This document shows positions 36,795 to 49,215 of a DNA stretch of 64,000 nucleotides, piece by piece; positions within the stretch are counted from its first letter, which is position 1; the number at the start of each line of letters is the position of its first letter. The notes beneath the pieces are model-generated. The model was given only the letters and a program-made list of their open reading frames with translations. It did no database searches and was not told where the DNA came from. A program made the translations under genes and the position numbers. This DNA comes from Mycteria americana (taxonomy: Eukaryota; Chordata; Aves; Ciconiiformes; Ciconiidae). The DNA lies in NCBI RefSeq assembly GCF_035582795.1, contig NC_134365.1, positions 73,513,635-73,577,634 on the forward strand, in the 5' to 3' direction.

Positions 36795-38460
36795 GCACTG
36801 TACGTAACTAGAGAAATGGAGAGAAGTGGTTTAAGCAAAGTCGCCTGGAAAACGCCTGGTAGTCCGAGGGGTTGAATCTGGCTCTTAAAACATTGCAGGT
36901 TCATCTTGTCATACTTCAGCTGCCTGAGGGTGACACTTTGCTTAGGACCCTGCGAGTCCCTAAACCTCTCTTGCGTTCAATTATTTTTATATTTGCTGTT
37001 AGAAATTATTTTTCTAACTCTGTTTAATTAACATTCCTTCTTCAGTTGTCTGTCAAAAATGGGAATTAAGCAAATGCAGCCAAAGGCCTTTATTAGGTGA
37101 AAAAGGAAAAAAAAGGGGGGGCGGGAGGAAAATACTTCAGAAGTGGATGCTCTACTTCCTGCTGCCCAGAGGAGTTTCCCATTTCTTGTTGGCAAAAAGA
37201 CTATGAATGCCTTGTGCTAATAAGCCTTCTCTCTCAATGTGTATTGCGAACCGCAAACACACCATTTATCTGCAGGGAATGACATTAATAATTTGAAGAG
37301 TGACTAGAAATAAAAACAAATCTGGTTAATATCATCCATGACCTGACTTGATTAAAAAGAATTTCCCCCTTGAAAAAGTATTCAAATGCTGTTTCTAAAT
37401 GAAACTGTAGGTAATAATAGTGGCTGATAATGCAAGATAGGAAAGCATTTGCAAGAAGCATCACCTTGAGTTTCTTTCTAGCCTGTACTGAGCACGTAGA
37501 TTGGAAAAGACCGATGGGTAAGGACTAGTCAAAAGGCTTCACGTTGGGGTTTTTTATGTTTTTCTCCTGTGATGATCTTAACATTTAATGATGAGATTTA
37601 TGTTTTCAGATGTTGTTTTATCTTCTAAATACATTGTAAAAGGCTAAATTGTGGAGAGAGGGGAAAGAATGAGGGACAGCTGTTCCTGTAGTGTTGAAAT
37701 GCAGCTTTGGCTTCAGCATTTAAAGGAGTCGGAGGTTTTTGTGGGAGTTTGTGGTTAAGGGGCATTTTCTGCTGTGTCACAGGTGATCTGGTCTCATGGG
37801 GAGCCCAAGACATTTCTTTGGGTTCTTCCCTGGTATTTGGAAGCACACTGCTAGGGGGCATGGGGCTATTGGGCCCCTAACCCTTGTTCCATGGGTACAG
37901 CAGACCCTGCATATGCCAGCACACTGCTTTGCGTGGCTGTCGAGTCGCGTGTGTCGGGATGTGAGCAGAGTCCTAGTGAAAGCGCTGTGAAAGCAGCTTT
38001 TTGGAGCATGCTGGTTACTGAGGCTGGGTGGAAGGAGGACAGGGAGGGAAAAGAGCTCAGTCATTTGCCTGTGTAAGAGTAGGAGTCAGCGTCAAGGTAA
38101 AGGAAATTACTCTTGATGTGGGAATAGGTCAGGAAATTGCAGGCAGAGATGGAATAGCTTTGGAGAACTGCATCAGTAGGGTGCTTTTATTCAGCATCCT
38201 GCATGGTCTTGGGACTGAACTTCAGTTTGGGACTTACATTTAACATCAGTTCTTGCCTGTTGCTCAGTTGCTTTCGGCTGTTTACATTGAAGTATCTGTG
38301 ACTTCCATTATAAATGGAATTAATGTGTTATTTTCGCCATCCTTTGCTTTATCCATTTCGATCTTAAGTCAACCCTGGTGTAAGAGACTTTTTGAGGGAG
38401 GATGTCAGAGGGGATGTGCACGTGCTAGTAGCTAACACGGGTCTCTGGTCTCACAGGGAG

Positions 38461-38484
38461 TTTGTAATTGCTGGAAATTACAAA
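38461..38484. other. Short perfect inverted repeat
   Basis: Arms TTTGTAATT and AATTACAAA (9 bp each) are separated by a 6-base loop. It is too short to be called an RNA gene. Confidence 0.6.
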
Positions 38485-38869
38485 TGAAAATACCTCTGGA
38501 GAGTGCCATTGCTTTTCAGAACTTCAGTGAGTTAAAAGGCGGGGAAGAGATTTAGCCCAGGCATGGTGCAGTCTTAACAGACCACCAGGTTTCCAGGGCC
38601 TGATTCATTATCATTGTGTAATGCTGCAACATGTTAAGACGGTGGGCCAGCTCACTCAGGACAAAGTAGAGGGATCTCTAACATGGTGCTTGCCTTGCAC
38701 AGTGCACAGCCCTAGAGAGACCTGGAAACTCCACCTTGTGCCAGCCTCACTTGAGACCATTAAATCCATTCCTGATTGTATACTGGGGGCTGGAGTGAAG
38801 CAATCAAACCAAAAAGTACTGATGTTTCTAAAAGGGATAGGGAAACTTCAGCCAGATGAGGTTTTGGCA

Positions 38870-38877
38870 TGACGTCA
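38870..38877. promoter_or_regulatory. Perfect CRE palindrome (TGACGTCA), first of three
   Basis: An exact cAMP response element bound by CREB/ATF/CREM family proteins. It lies in intron 1 of a cAMP phosphodiesterase gene. Occupancy is unknown. Confidence 0.4.
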
Positions 38878-40479
38878 GTAACTCCTGCTTGTTACTCTTT
38901 CTGGGCAAACTGCAGTTAAGGCACAGAAGAATATTTTATTGACTGAGGGACTAGTTTGTCCTAGAATTAAGTGTCTCTTGATCTACAGCTTTTTATACAG
39001 ATAGATACCAAGTACTATTACCTCCCTTGGTAGGTTACCACCAGTACTAGAAAGATGTGTAGTGAATACACTTCTTCAAGAAATTGGCTATAAGACCAAG
39101 GGGATTTCAGGATGCTTTTTTTACAGGAAGATCAAATGAAGTCTTTTTTCCTTCTGCAATGCCATGCATTGTTGCAAAGAACAGCCAGAATCCTGGCTCT
39201 TTGCTCGTGTTGCACTCAAATATTCGTAACCTGTAGGACATGCAAGTTCTGCTGGACAGGCTCACTGGGGTGAAAGCAGCCTGCATCAGCACCTGGAGTG
39301 CATCAGCAGTTCTGGCTGCCACACGTACCCAGTGCATCCTCGGCAAGGGAGCTTACCCTGCTTCATGTGCCACCGGCACGCAGCATCTTTTGTGAGGGTA
39401 CTGTTGGTGTTATGTCCCTCTGCTTTATCCTACTTCGCTCACATTGTGGCTAAAACTTTCTCTGCTTGTTGTTAAACAACAGCAAAGCCACCGCTTTTGG
39501 TCTCTATTACCATAGGTAAGTGCATTAAAATAGCTTGGAGGCCTGGCAGTAACCTTGCAGTTGACATTTTTAAATCTGTCCCCTTTTTCCTCCAAACCCA
39601 TTTTTTCTTTTTTTCTTTTTACTAGCATAGAGGTCTGAATTGTGGTGTTTGACTAGTGAATGCTCGTCCTTTCTCCTGCCTCCAAAGATGCTGCTGAATG
39701 CTTTGGTGGAGATGCGGAACAATTCTTAAGGGTCGCCTACGAGCTACTTGATGCTAGTGGCTTTCTTGGGGCTGCAGGAGCAGCCTGTTGGAAATGAGTT
39801 GCAACTATCTGCCAAGCATCAAGTTGTTTATTTCACTGCTGACGCGTAAGTGTCTGTTCCATGATGTTTCATTTTCTGCTTTGGATTTAAAACCCCACCG
39901 TGCCCTGTCACTTGTCTCCCCTTATCAGCTCAGGCATGTAACGTCTTTCTTTAATGCTAGTGGATTATCCACCGGCACTCTTGCATTTTCCTACATGAAG
40001 GAAATGCCTGTGTGGTTGCTTAAGGTGGTGGTGCTGCAGTTGTGCTCGGGGCTGTTACAGTGCGGCTCATACCGCTGTTTCCTCAACTGTGTGCCTGAGC
40101 TGGTGGTATTCGGATTTCTCCCAAAGGCATTACCAGCCTGGCGTATGGATGCTCTGGTCCACTGGTGTGGGTGGAAGCAGGGCTCTGCACACAAGCAGTT
40201 AACCGTGGCTCAGCTGTTCAGAGGTAACACCTAGTTCAGTCACCTCAGTTAACTTTGAAGCACATGGTAAATTTCATGAAATTAATGGCCTTGTACGCAA
40301 AACATTGCCTACAAAGGAGTATTTTATGTTCCAGATGTTTTAAATTGCCTCTGTATTTATAAAAGTGGTACTTAATCAAAGTAACTCTGAAGAGCCTTTT
40401 GACCAAAACTGAAATTTATTCGGAATGTTTGTGTTGGGAAAAACGCTGGTAAAACTTTATTCTGCTTGATACAAACAAT

Positions 40480-41567
40480 TTATTTCAAAAACACATTATA
40501 AGCACATTGCTTGATTTTTACAGAGTTGAAATGTAGGAAAACGGAGAGGAGATATCTAGGACTAGCCACGGTGGGGGAAAGCAGCTTGCCTACATGGAGA
40601 ATAACTGTTTTTGCTGACATGGGGAATTGTGCTGTTAGCTCAGGTGGGAGACATGCATCTAACAAGCATTTAAAGGGCCTCATTTGGAAACCATGTGGTG
40701 ATGCTGAGGTTCCTGTTGGCTTTTCTTCAAAATAAAAAGGAGTCTGTGCAGTCAAGCTACAAAAAAAATAATCGTATCTTACTGAAGGTAAAGAAATTCT
40801 TTGTATGTTTTGCTCTTGATGTGAGCAATAAAAATAGGGTGATGTGTTTACCTGGGGAATGGAAATCTGGTTTTTAAGTGCTCTAGGTCTCCCTTTTAAA
40901 TCAGTGACAGCTAGGCACCAGCTATCTCTACAGAGTCTGGACTTGACTGACATCCTTCACAGTGAGAAGCAACTGAGGGCGGTGAGATCAGCTCGTCTGC
41001 CTGGTTAAGAAGTGCAGAGCTAGTCTTTGGCTGCCTTGTCCAGGTATGGGAAAGAGTAAGTAGTAATGTAAGTAGGTCAACAAAAGTGTTTAACTCCATA
41101 AGGAAGGCTATTCTGTAAGCCGTATAATTCTGTAAGCTGTTAACGACTGTATTATCTGCCATGCTGGTAATTCTGCTGTCACTCCCTGGTGAAGCGAGGT
41201 GCCATGGAGACTGGCAAAGTCCTGTCCACACTTCACTTGCTGAGTCCGAGCAACTGAGGAATTGGTTGGTTTGCGCAACAGTGGTGAGGTGGGATACATC
41301 TGTGTGTGCAAGGAGTCCTTTGGCTATCTCAAGAGCTGAAATGTGAGAAGGTGCTGTAGAAGGGTCAGGACAGGAGTCCGTGAAGCTGGTTTCTGCTTCT
41401 ACTGATACAATAACGTTCACATATTGATTTTTGGCTGAGGTGTGGGTGCGCTTTTTTTTTCCATTCAGTTCTGTAAAGTGTTTTTTGTTTGTTTGTTTGT
41501 TTTTTTCTTCTTTTTTTCTTAATGATAAGCACTGTTGCCTTAGGTGGCTTACCAGGTCTGATTTCAT
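40480..41567 (-). other. Two overlapping minus-strand open frames, unidentified
   Basis: A 218-codon frame (41567 down to 40911, beginning at an ATG) overlaps a 157-codon frame (40953 down to 40480) in a different phase. Both are longer than most intronic frames here. The first begins with a Lys/Asn-rich low-complexity part from the antisense of a T-rich repeat, then a Ser/Thr-rich stretch. I recognise no domain, and the two are not visibly one broken gene. Chance open frames are the most likely explanation. Confidence 0.15.
41487..41507. repeat. (GTTT)n microsatellite in a T-rich run
   Basis: About four GTTT units within a T-rich stretch running from about 41448 to 41520. Confidence 0.8.
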
Positions 41568-42047
41568 TTGCTGGTGAAGAGCAGTAACATGCCATACATC
41601 TTCCCCCTATGTTAAATGCCAGGGTTTGGTTTATTTTTTCTAAGCTTTCAGCCACCGAAAGACCAATGCATGAAATTTTACGGGAAGTCAGTTTTTACAG
41701 GCAGAGCTGAGTATCAGAGACAGGTTAAGTTTTTTCAGTTCTTCACTATAGCATGTTTGATGCAGCCTTCTGCTTTTTGTTCTGTGCAGTGGTATAAAAT
41801 CAAAGTGCAAGAAACCAGTGAAATGACCGCGATGACTTGTGCGTTAATAGGTCTGAAATTAAGCACAACTACACTTTCTCTTAAGGTTTATTCAGTCTTT
41901 TACTCTTTCAACCTTATTTTTGGTAGTCTTTCAGTTTATGCTAGAGACTGTCTTTCCTTCCCAAATAACCACAACAGAAGCATTTAGGACCTTTACCAAT
42001 TGTATAGAGGCTAAAATTTTCATGAATACTTAGAGCCTAAGCAACTT

Positions 42048-42069
42048 CCCCCCCCCCCCCCCCCCCCCC
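42048..42069. repeat. C22 homopolymer
   Basis: A run of 22 C on the + strand. It is the longest homopolymer of C in the window and likely unstable in replication and sequencing. Confidence 0.9.
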
Positions 42070-43879
42070 TTAGCTGTTCTTTTACGTGATAAATTTCTAG
42101 GCTTTTCAAGCAATTTCCTGATATCATGTTGCTCAAAGAACAAGTGATTTGTAGTGTGTGGGTATAGCAATTTGGACAGTACTTATTTAATTCAGTTTCT
42201 TTGAGATGCAAAAATCAAGCAGCTTCTTTTTTTTCCTGCTGGGAGATAGCAAGAGATTGCTAACTGCTACCTTAACTCCCATCAGAGATTCATTACTGCT
42301 GGTCTTTCTGTCTTGTGTTTAAGAATAAGAGAATAATTTACTAATATAAAAAGGGAGTCTTATGTAATTTCAGTGTCTGCACCTTCTGAAAGACTGTCTT
42401 GACTATTGAGTAACACACTAAATATGTCAAATTCTGTAATCACAAACTGGACCTATTGCTACAACGAAATGGGAAAAGGTCTAAGAAATGAATGCAATTG
42501 ACACATTTACTGACCATGGGAGATCAACTATATTTTTAAAATCGAAAATGAAAAAAAAAAAAGATACTTTATCGAGACTAGGCATTGCAAGATGGTCATG
42601 CAGAGTCCAGAAAATGGACATTTGAGCAGGAGGGGACATTGTGACTGCCAGAAAATGAATCAGCAACATCATCTGCATCGTTCTCAGAGTGGCAGGTTGT
42701 TTCTAGGTACTCAGATGCACTGGATATTTTTATAACAAAACTGCAGTGATCTCAGACACTCAGTTGTATAATTGTTTAATCTCCTGGTACATACATTGTT
42801 TCCTTGAACAAGCCTAATTCTTAACTTTGGTTCTTGATTTTATAACTTACGTGTTTTGTTTGGGGTGTATGTGTGCGCCTGGGAGCTGTTTCTTTAAAAC
42901 GAGTGTTTTTAAAGGACTACCACATATGCGGATTCTGTTAATAGGGAGTGTTACTGTGTAGGAAAGTGATTTGTTGTGCAATTAGGATGTTGTTTACTCC
43001 CAAGGAAAAATGATTGGCCTTGATGGAGCAGACAATTTGGTCAAAATTTTCTAGGAATAAAGAAATTCCATCTCTGTGTCTCAAAATTTGTTCTTGTAAT
43101 GGCTTTATGTGTGACTTAAATCCTCCACGTTTTAAAGATGGTTACTGTGCCATCGTTGTTTGACAGCCCCAAGGAAAATGATAGAAGCCATAAATAATAG
43201 TTTGTGTGCCCACCCCAAATGCCAAAACAGCAACATACAGGCAGTCGCTGCCCAGCTTTTACTTACCGTCGATCCTGCAGCTTTGCATTTCCCTGTACTT
43301 TGTTTCTCCCAGGTAGGAATGCCTATGTATAGGATGCTTGTTTCTCAAACCACTTTGTGATAAGGAACAGTCGTATGCATTACCCTCTGCACGAGGGCAG
43401 TAAATCTGTTCATTCTGTCGTTGAGCACGTGGCTGTTGTTGTTTTGCTTGGTCTTGCTGCCATGGCAGTAAATGCTGGTTTTACCACTGCCTAAATTAGG
43501 GCAAAAAACAGGGACCCAGTTGTTCACACTTAACTTGTGGCTGGGGAGGCCTTTGCTGCTGCTTCCTGCAGGGCAGCTCTGCCTTACGGCTGTGTATTGT
43601 GCTGTTTGTGTTTATTCTGTGTTTTCTCTTGTGCAGACCAATCCATGGGGGCAGGTCCGCAAGTGGTAGGTCCAGTCTATCCAAAGATGAATAGGTTAGA
43701 GCAGAGTCTTGCTAAGGCAGGGGGTTGTGTAGGGTTATATTGGTAGGGAGCTCCAGGTAAAGGGGATTTTGACTGTAATCTCGTTCCCAGCCTGCACCAG
43801 TTTATCCTAGTGTGCAGTACTGCCTTTCTTTTCGTCACGGTGGCTTTTCCACCTCTTTGCCTGTCTCGGTTGCCACTGC

Positions 43880-43925
43880 TCCCCAGTGGGGATGACAGAG
43901 CCCGGTGTGACTCTGCTCACCGGGC
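43880..43925. other. Two adjacent GC-rich hairpins
   Basis: TCCCC-AGT-GGGGA (43880-43892) is followed 7 bases later by GCCCGGTG and CACCGGGC arms around a 10-base loop (43900-43925). The arms are perfect. A structured RNA or a chance pair are both possible. Confidence 0.35.
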
Positions 43926-46900
43926 AGCCCAGCTCCTCCTGGCACTCGGATCCCACCCCACGGGCTGGGGGTGCGTGGATTAGGCTGGCACGTCACTCAC
44001 TGGCTGCTTGTCAACTGTGGTCCAGAAGATTGTCATGTAAATAGTGTGACTTGGTACCAGCTTCTCATCTGTGGGTTTGCAGTGCAAAAGAAAAGATGAC
44101 TTGGCTGTTCAGGTCATGAGGCTAAAGATGCTCTGGCAGGGATCGTGTTGGAGCCTTGGGCGGCTGATACAGAGTCCCAAAAATTTTTTTGAAACACTTT
44201 CTTTTTTTTCTTTCTCTTCGATTGGAAACACTTTTTCAATGGAAATATGTTAAATCTGTTCTTTTTTTCTAAACGTGAAAACAGTGCCATTTCCTTGGTT
44301 TGCGAGTGTTTGTCCCTTCCTTCCTGCTTGTCTTCACCTTTTTCCACGAAGACAGATGCAGAGGTTTCTGTGAAACAGAGGACACTGAAAAACAGATGAC
44401 AAAAACTTGTGAAAGCGAGCGCTTTCTGTGAACTTGGACTAGCAGTAACTCTCTTTTTCTGTCCTCCAGAAGGCTTGTTGTCGTTGTGTTGTTTCATGCC
44501 TGGGATGGCTGAGGGTGGAGGTCTGTAGAGCTGCTGTGAAAGGGCTGTGTGTGATAAGAGTGGGAGGCACAGTGTCATAATTAACGCTGTCAGAAAGTGT
44601 TTTTTTAATGTGACTAGTGTTGTATTTCCAGCATATTGTATTCATTTTCCTTTTATTGTGGTCTGACAGTACACCCTGAGCTCAAACCAATTTTTTAATC
44701 CCGAAAATGCTCTCAAGTCAAATCTGGCTGTGGGAGTTTAGGCCTCTAGGAGTTTAGGGTTGCTTCACAGCTGGAAAAAGTTACTTTTTCCATTAAAACA
44801 GGCATTAACTGGCTTGAAGGGACTTACGATCTTTTTATCTTAAGAAACCTCATCAGTAATAAGAAGAGCTTAAATTGTGATGGTCTGCTAATCAAAACTA
44901 AGATGTCCTCGTTTATGATGTTTACATAGCATTGAGTGTAACGAAATACCATCAGTGTTAACAAAAATGAGATGTGTATCCTTAATGATTCTCAATGAAA
45001 AAAGTTCTGAATTAAATGCATATGTGAAAGCTTTTGAATCCTTTGGTAAGTTTTATTTATTGATTACATGTTTTAGTTTTGCAACAGCAAATTGCTTGAA
45101 GGGATCATGAGTGCAGGACTGTTTCTGCCTTTCCTTTCTACAGCTTTCTGGATGATATGCATACATCGGCATCAAAATAATCCTGTAGCCTTCGGGTCGT
45201 GTTTCCTCCTGAGGTTTGTTGCGTGTAACTCCCTTATGTGACATCTCAAACATCTGTCCAAAAGTGGTATCCGACTGCAGGCTGATTTTGGTCTTTGCAA
45301 AAGCCATATTCAGGATGGTTAGACTTTCTGCAGAAAGCACAAGTGTGTATGCTGCCCTGCTTACTGGTTTCTGATTGCCCAGTTCTTAAACAGTTTTTGT
45401 TCTTCTAAACATTTGCTGGAACTCCTGTTTGCTGGGGTTTCTGTTCCCGTTTGCTTTTTCTTCTCTGTGGAGAGAGGTTTTGTGGTACTTCTTTTTTCAG
45501 TGTAGAGAATTTAGGTGACATGAAGAAGCACATGAAGCTGGAAATAGTTCTGGTTTTAGATATACATGTATACACGATGTGCAGACATACATTTTATACT
45601 TTACATGTAATAATATTCAATTGCATTGATGTGCATCCAGACATAAGGCTCTTTCATACTTGGGTGCTTTGATATTTGTGTGCCGTCTTTTCCTCTTTGC
45701 TTGAGTTTGATTGCAAGTTACAACGTTAATTCCTTGTATGGTGACAGTTGGTGCAGGACTTTGAGAGGCAGAACAGACTGAAGTTGGATCCTTTGCACAA
45801 GCTATGTTATAATGAGAGATGGATTTGTCCAGCGGGAAACATGAATGGTGACCCCAGAACAACTACTCAAGCATCTCCAAGTTGTACCACTGGCTTGTTA
45901 TCCTTGTGGAAGTTTTTTGACTCCTTTGACTGGGCGTTTGAAAGCATTGACTGTGAATCAAATGTATTCATTTTTGTTACCTCCTCATGGGAAGTTTTTA
46001 GGTCCTTACATTAAAGCATTCAGTAGCATGGATTTTGAAGCAGGTTGATGGTTTGTCTGTTTTAACAAGTAGCAGATTTCATTCTGTAACTAGAAAGTGC
46101 TAGTATGTAAATGTACTTTGATGGGAGGAGGATTTGTGGGTTCATTCTGGTTTTGAAGCTTAGAGGTGTATGCTTGCAATTAAGAATATGGTATTTTTTT
46201 ATACTTGATTTGAATTACTACTTTGTTCTCTGGTGAAGAAACTCTATTCAGATCAGGAGTCACACATCCCTCTTAATTGTTCATGGTGTTACAGTGATAT
46301 TTAGAGGCCCCAAGCAGATCAAGATCACCTTGTACCTGGTGGTGTATATACATGTGTTTAAGAGATGGTATCCTAACCTGATTTTTCTTTTTTTTAATAT
46401 AGTGTAAATAAACAGTGATATAATGGGGCAAAGTCAAACTTCCTAACATGATTATTGACTCCAGTCTCTAACCTAGAGATATGCATACCTGCAATACCGA
46501 CAGCTGGAGGAATCGCGTCTCATATATTGTGAAGGGTAATCTACCCCTCTTCTATGGCCGCTCCTCTCCCTGCGGTGTTGGCTGTCTGTGGGTGACTCAA
46601 GCCAACAGTGCGAGTGGGGGGTGACAGCCGTGCCTGCTGGTGGCAGTCTCTGTCGTTGGTGCCCTTTCTGCTGTGCTTCCTTTCCCGCTCCCCTCGCTGA
46701 GAAAAACAGCGGGAGCCTTCCTGCTCGACAGGAGTCATAGATTGTTAAACTGATTCGGCTTTAACTTCATAGGTGTGTTCAACTTCTTCCTCCTCCTCGG
46801 TCAGATGAGTTGTTTTTCATATTATTTGTCTTAGAAACCCTCTCTGTTTGTGATAACTGTTTACCTACGTCCCCTCCTCTCTGCTCCTGCAGAGGCAGCT

Positions 46901-48283
46901 GGAGCGGGCTTTGGTGTAGCTCCCTGGTGCCGTGCTCACGTGCTACCGGAGCTGAAGCCGTTCACACCAGCCAACCCATGGGGGTTTGCTTCGTTGTGCG
47001 CTGCCGAAAGATGTCCTCCTGTATCAGTACAGTGGTTAACCTATTGTAAGCATGTGTTTGTTGCCGTATTTTGTTTTTATCTTACTAGCCACCTGTACGT
47101 TGATGCAGACTTGAGATTTGGCTTTTTTTTTGTGGATGTTTTGACTTCTCTCTGTGTGTGATTTCTGAACTCTGTTTTCAATTAAAAGAAAAAGTCTTTT
47201 AAAAATAGTGAGTCAATTTAATTATGCTGTGTTCCTGAATCTTTTTCTTCTGCAATGGTGGTTGGACACCTTAATTATTTTATTGTCCTATTCAAAGGAC
47301 CTTGAATGTCATAGGATGGGAACTGAGCACCCCCTAAAAATCTATGTGTATCAATCAATATGTATGAATTGGGATGGGTAGATGGATTTGAAACCACGGG
47401 CCACCACATGTCCTTTTCTTCTGCTCTCCCTGCTGATACTTTGATTCATGTGTTACAGGTTTTCAGTAAAAAACGCTAAGTGTTTATTTCTAGTCCCAAC
47501 TTCTCATTGTCTACAGTTCTTACACCTGCAAGATCTTTCTTGGGACAGATAAAAATGTTGGTGAAAACAGAAATTTTGTTTCTTGTTCCTGAGAGCTCAG
47601 TTGGTTGCAGCTGCTGGGCTTGCATGGTTCAAATCATGCAAGTCTAGCAGCTGGAGAGACAGAGGTATTGTAAACATGAATGGTGTTTACGTCCCTGTCA
47701 AGCATACATTTGCAGTTGGTTATGCTTAGTTACGTAGTTCAGTAGGACTTGTTCTCACTGATACTTTTTTCAGGTTGCTTTTAATGTACCCTTTGGTGAT
47801 GAAGATTTGGGTTTCTGGAGGTTAGTGTTGCTGTTGGCTCAGTGATGTTCCCTTTCCAGATGGAAACTGTTGCCTGCTTCTTTTCTCCTGGAGAAGGTGG
47901 GCAGGGGAGGCTTGTATGTGCCACCAAGCCTGTCCTGAGACCATAGGAACTAACGTCACTCCTGGAACTTTGACTTGTGTGTTGCAATCAGCTTTTCAGC
48001 TGGGAAAGAAACTTGTATTTATTGCTGTTGTGCTTCTGAAACAAAGATTGAAAGCATAGAGATATTTGCAAGTGAACTTGGAAGAATAGCTGGTTGGTTT
48101 CAGGAACTCTCCCAGAAGAAGTCTATAAGCAGAAGGAGGAAGAAAATACGCACTAGCACTGGAGGAGGTTTTTGAAGATCCCAGCTTGTGTATAGACACA
48201 TCACCGGTGGCTGTAACACCTGTGAGCTCTCAGACTGAGCCCCCGCGCAGCTTTTCCCAAGGAAAGAGTGAAGGTGTGAAGCT

Positions 48284-48304
48284 ACACACACACACCCCCC
48301 CCCC
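48284..48304. repeat. (CA)n followed by C10
   Basis: A short CA dinucleotide run passes directly into a run of ten C. Confidence 0.85.
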
Positions 48305-48380
48305 AGTGCTGCTACAGGTTGTCCCACATGAAGAAAAGCTCTGGGTCAGAGTCAGGTCTGCTGTAGTGGTCTTGTTCCCT

Positions 48381-48388
48381 TGACGTCA
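48381..48388. promoter_or_regulatory. Perfect CRE palindrome (TGACGTCA), second of three
   Basis: An exact palindromic CRE in intron 1. A single-base variant (TAACGTCA) lies 430 bp upstream at 47951-47958. Confidence 0.4.
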
Positions 48389-48694
48389 ATGGTGTTGCAG
48401 GTCCTTACCTCCATTCTGAATTTCAGCTGTTGCTTAGCACACTTCAGATACACTAAATCCTATTGCTCATATATATCTATGAGCTTAGTGCTGTGAAAGG
48501 TCCTGCACTCTCTGGCTGTTGACCGTACTTTGATGCTTTTGACAAATGGGAAGAATAAAAGAATAGCAACAGAATAGCTTTTTGCTCCTTAGAGATATGC
48601 CATCATTTTCATCTCTCCTATGTAGAGGAAAGGTGTGTTTCAAGCTCCTAGAGAGGAAAGAGAGTGTGCTATTGATTACCTAGATGGCTTGCTT

Positions 48695-48721
48695 CAGGGA
48701 ATTGTAGGCAGGGAATTGTAG
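48695..48721. repeat. Short tandem duplication
   Basis: CAGGGAATTGTAG occurs twice head to tail with one extra base between copies (48695 and 48709). Confidence 0.8.
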
Positions 48722-48787
48722 AGTGTCTCTGTGAGCCCATGGTGGCAATGCTGGAGGTGCTGGCTCTGTAGCAGGCCCATGGTTGTT

Positions 48788-48893
48788 TTTCTGTTGTTTT
48801 TTTTGTTTGGTTGTTTTTTTTGGTTTTTCTTTTGTTTTGTTTGTTTGTTTTGGGGTGTTTGTTGTGGTTTGGTTGTTTGTTTTTTTTTTTTTT
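48788..48893. repeat. T/G low-complexity tract
   Basis: About 105 bp made almost entirely of T and G, with TTTG and TTGG units and a terminal T-run. It explains the Lys/Thr/Asn/Gln-rich antisense open frame there, which is not a gene. Confidence 0.85.
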
Positions 48894-49149
48894 GAGTCGG
48901 AGGCTATAATGTGTTCATGCATGTTTTGGCCAATCAGGAGGTCTGTGTATAACTGAATCTTCATGTGACTCCATTTGTTATCCTCTATTTTGGTTTCCAT
49001 CTGCGAAATGTAACTGTGGCTCGATACTTATTTACTTTGTTTTTTAAGAGTCAGTCTAATATGGGTCAAGACTTTAATTATGGTTTTACTGTCCAGAAGA
49101 AAGAATCATTGCTGACAAAAAAAACCCCAGTTTATTAAAGCAGGGATTT

Positions 49150-49150
<1 letters not shown>

Positions 49151-49183
<33 letters not shown>

Positions 49184-49215
49184 CAAACAAAACAAAAAAA
49201 CACAAAAAAACCCAA
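49151..49215. repeat. Compound C20-A10 and C/A low-complexity tract
   Basis: C20 is followed directly by A10, then CCCCAAAC-type units and A7 blocks. No SINE body is recognised next to it. Confidence 0.9.

Larger units (their letters stand above)
33951..40479. other. Intron 1 sequence, no gene recognised
   Basis: Intronic sequence without a recognisable exon. It contains a five-copy minisatellite at 36715, a CTCF-like site near 37848, a short hairpin at 38461 and a perfect CRE at 38870. A 148-codon + strand open frame at 39788-40234 begins at TTG and resembles no known protein. Confidence 0.55.

Noticed and set aside
39788..40234. 148-codon + strand open frame
   Set aside because: It starts at TTG, shows no known domain, and is within the range expected for chance frames in 64 kb.
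48680..49000. Lys/Thr/Gln-rich minus-strand frame
   Set aside because: It is the antisense translation of a T/G low-complexity tract.
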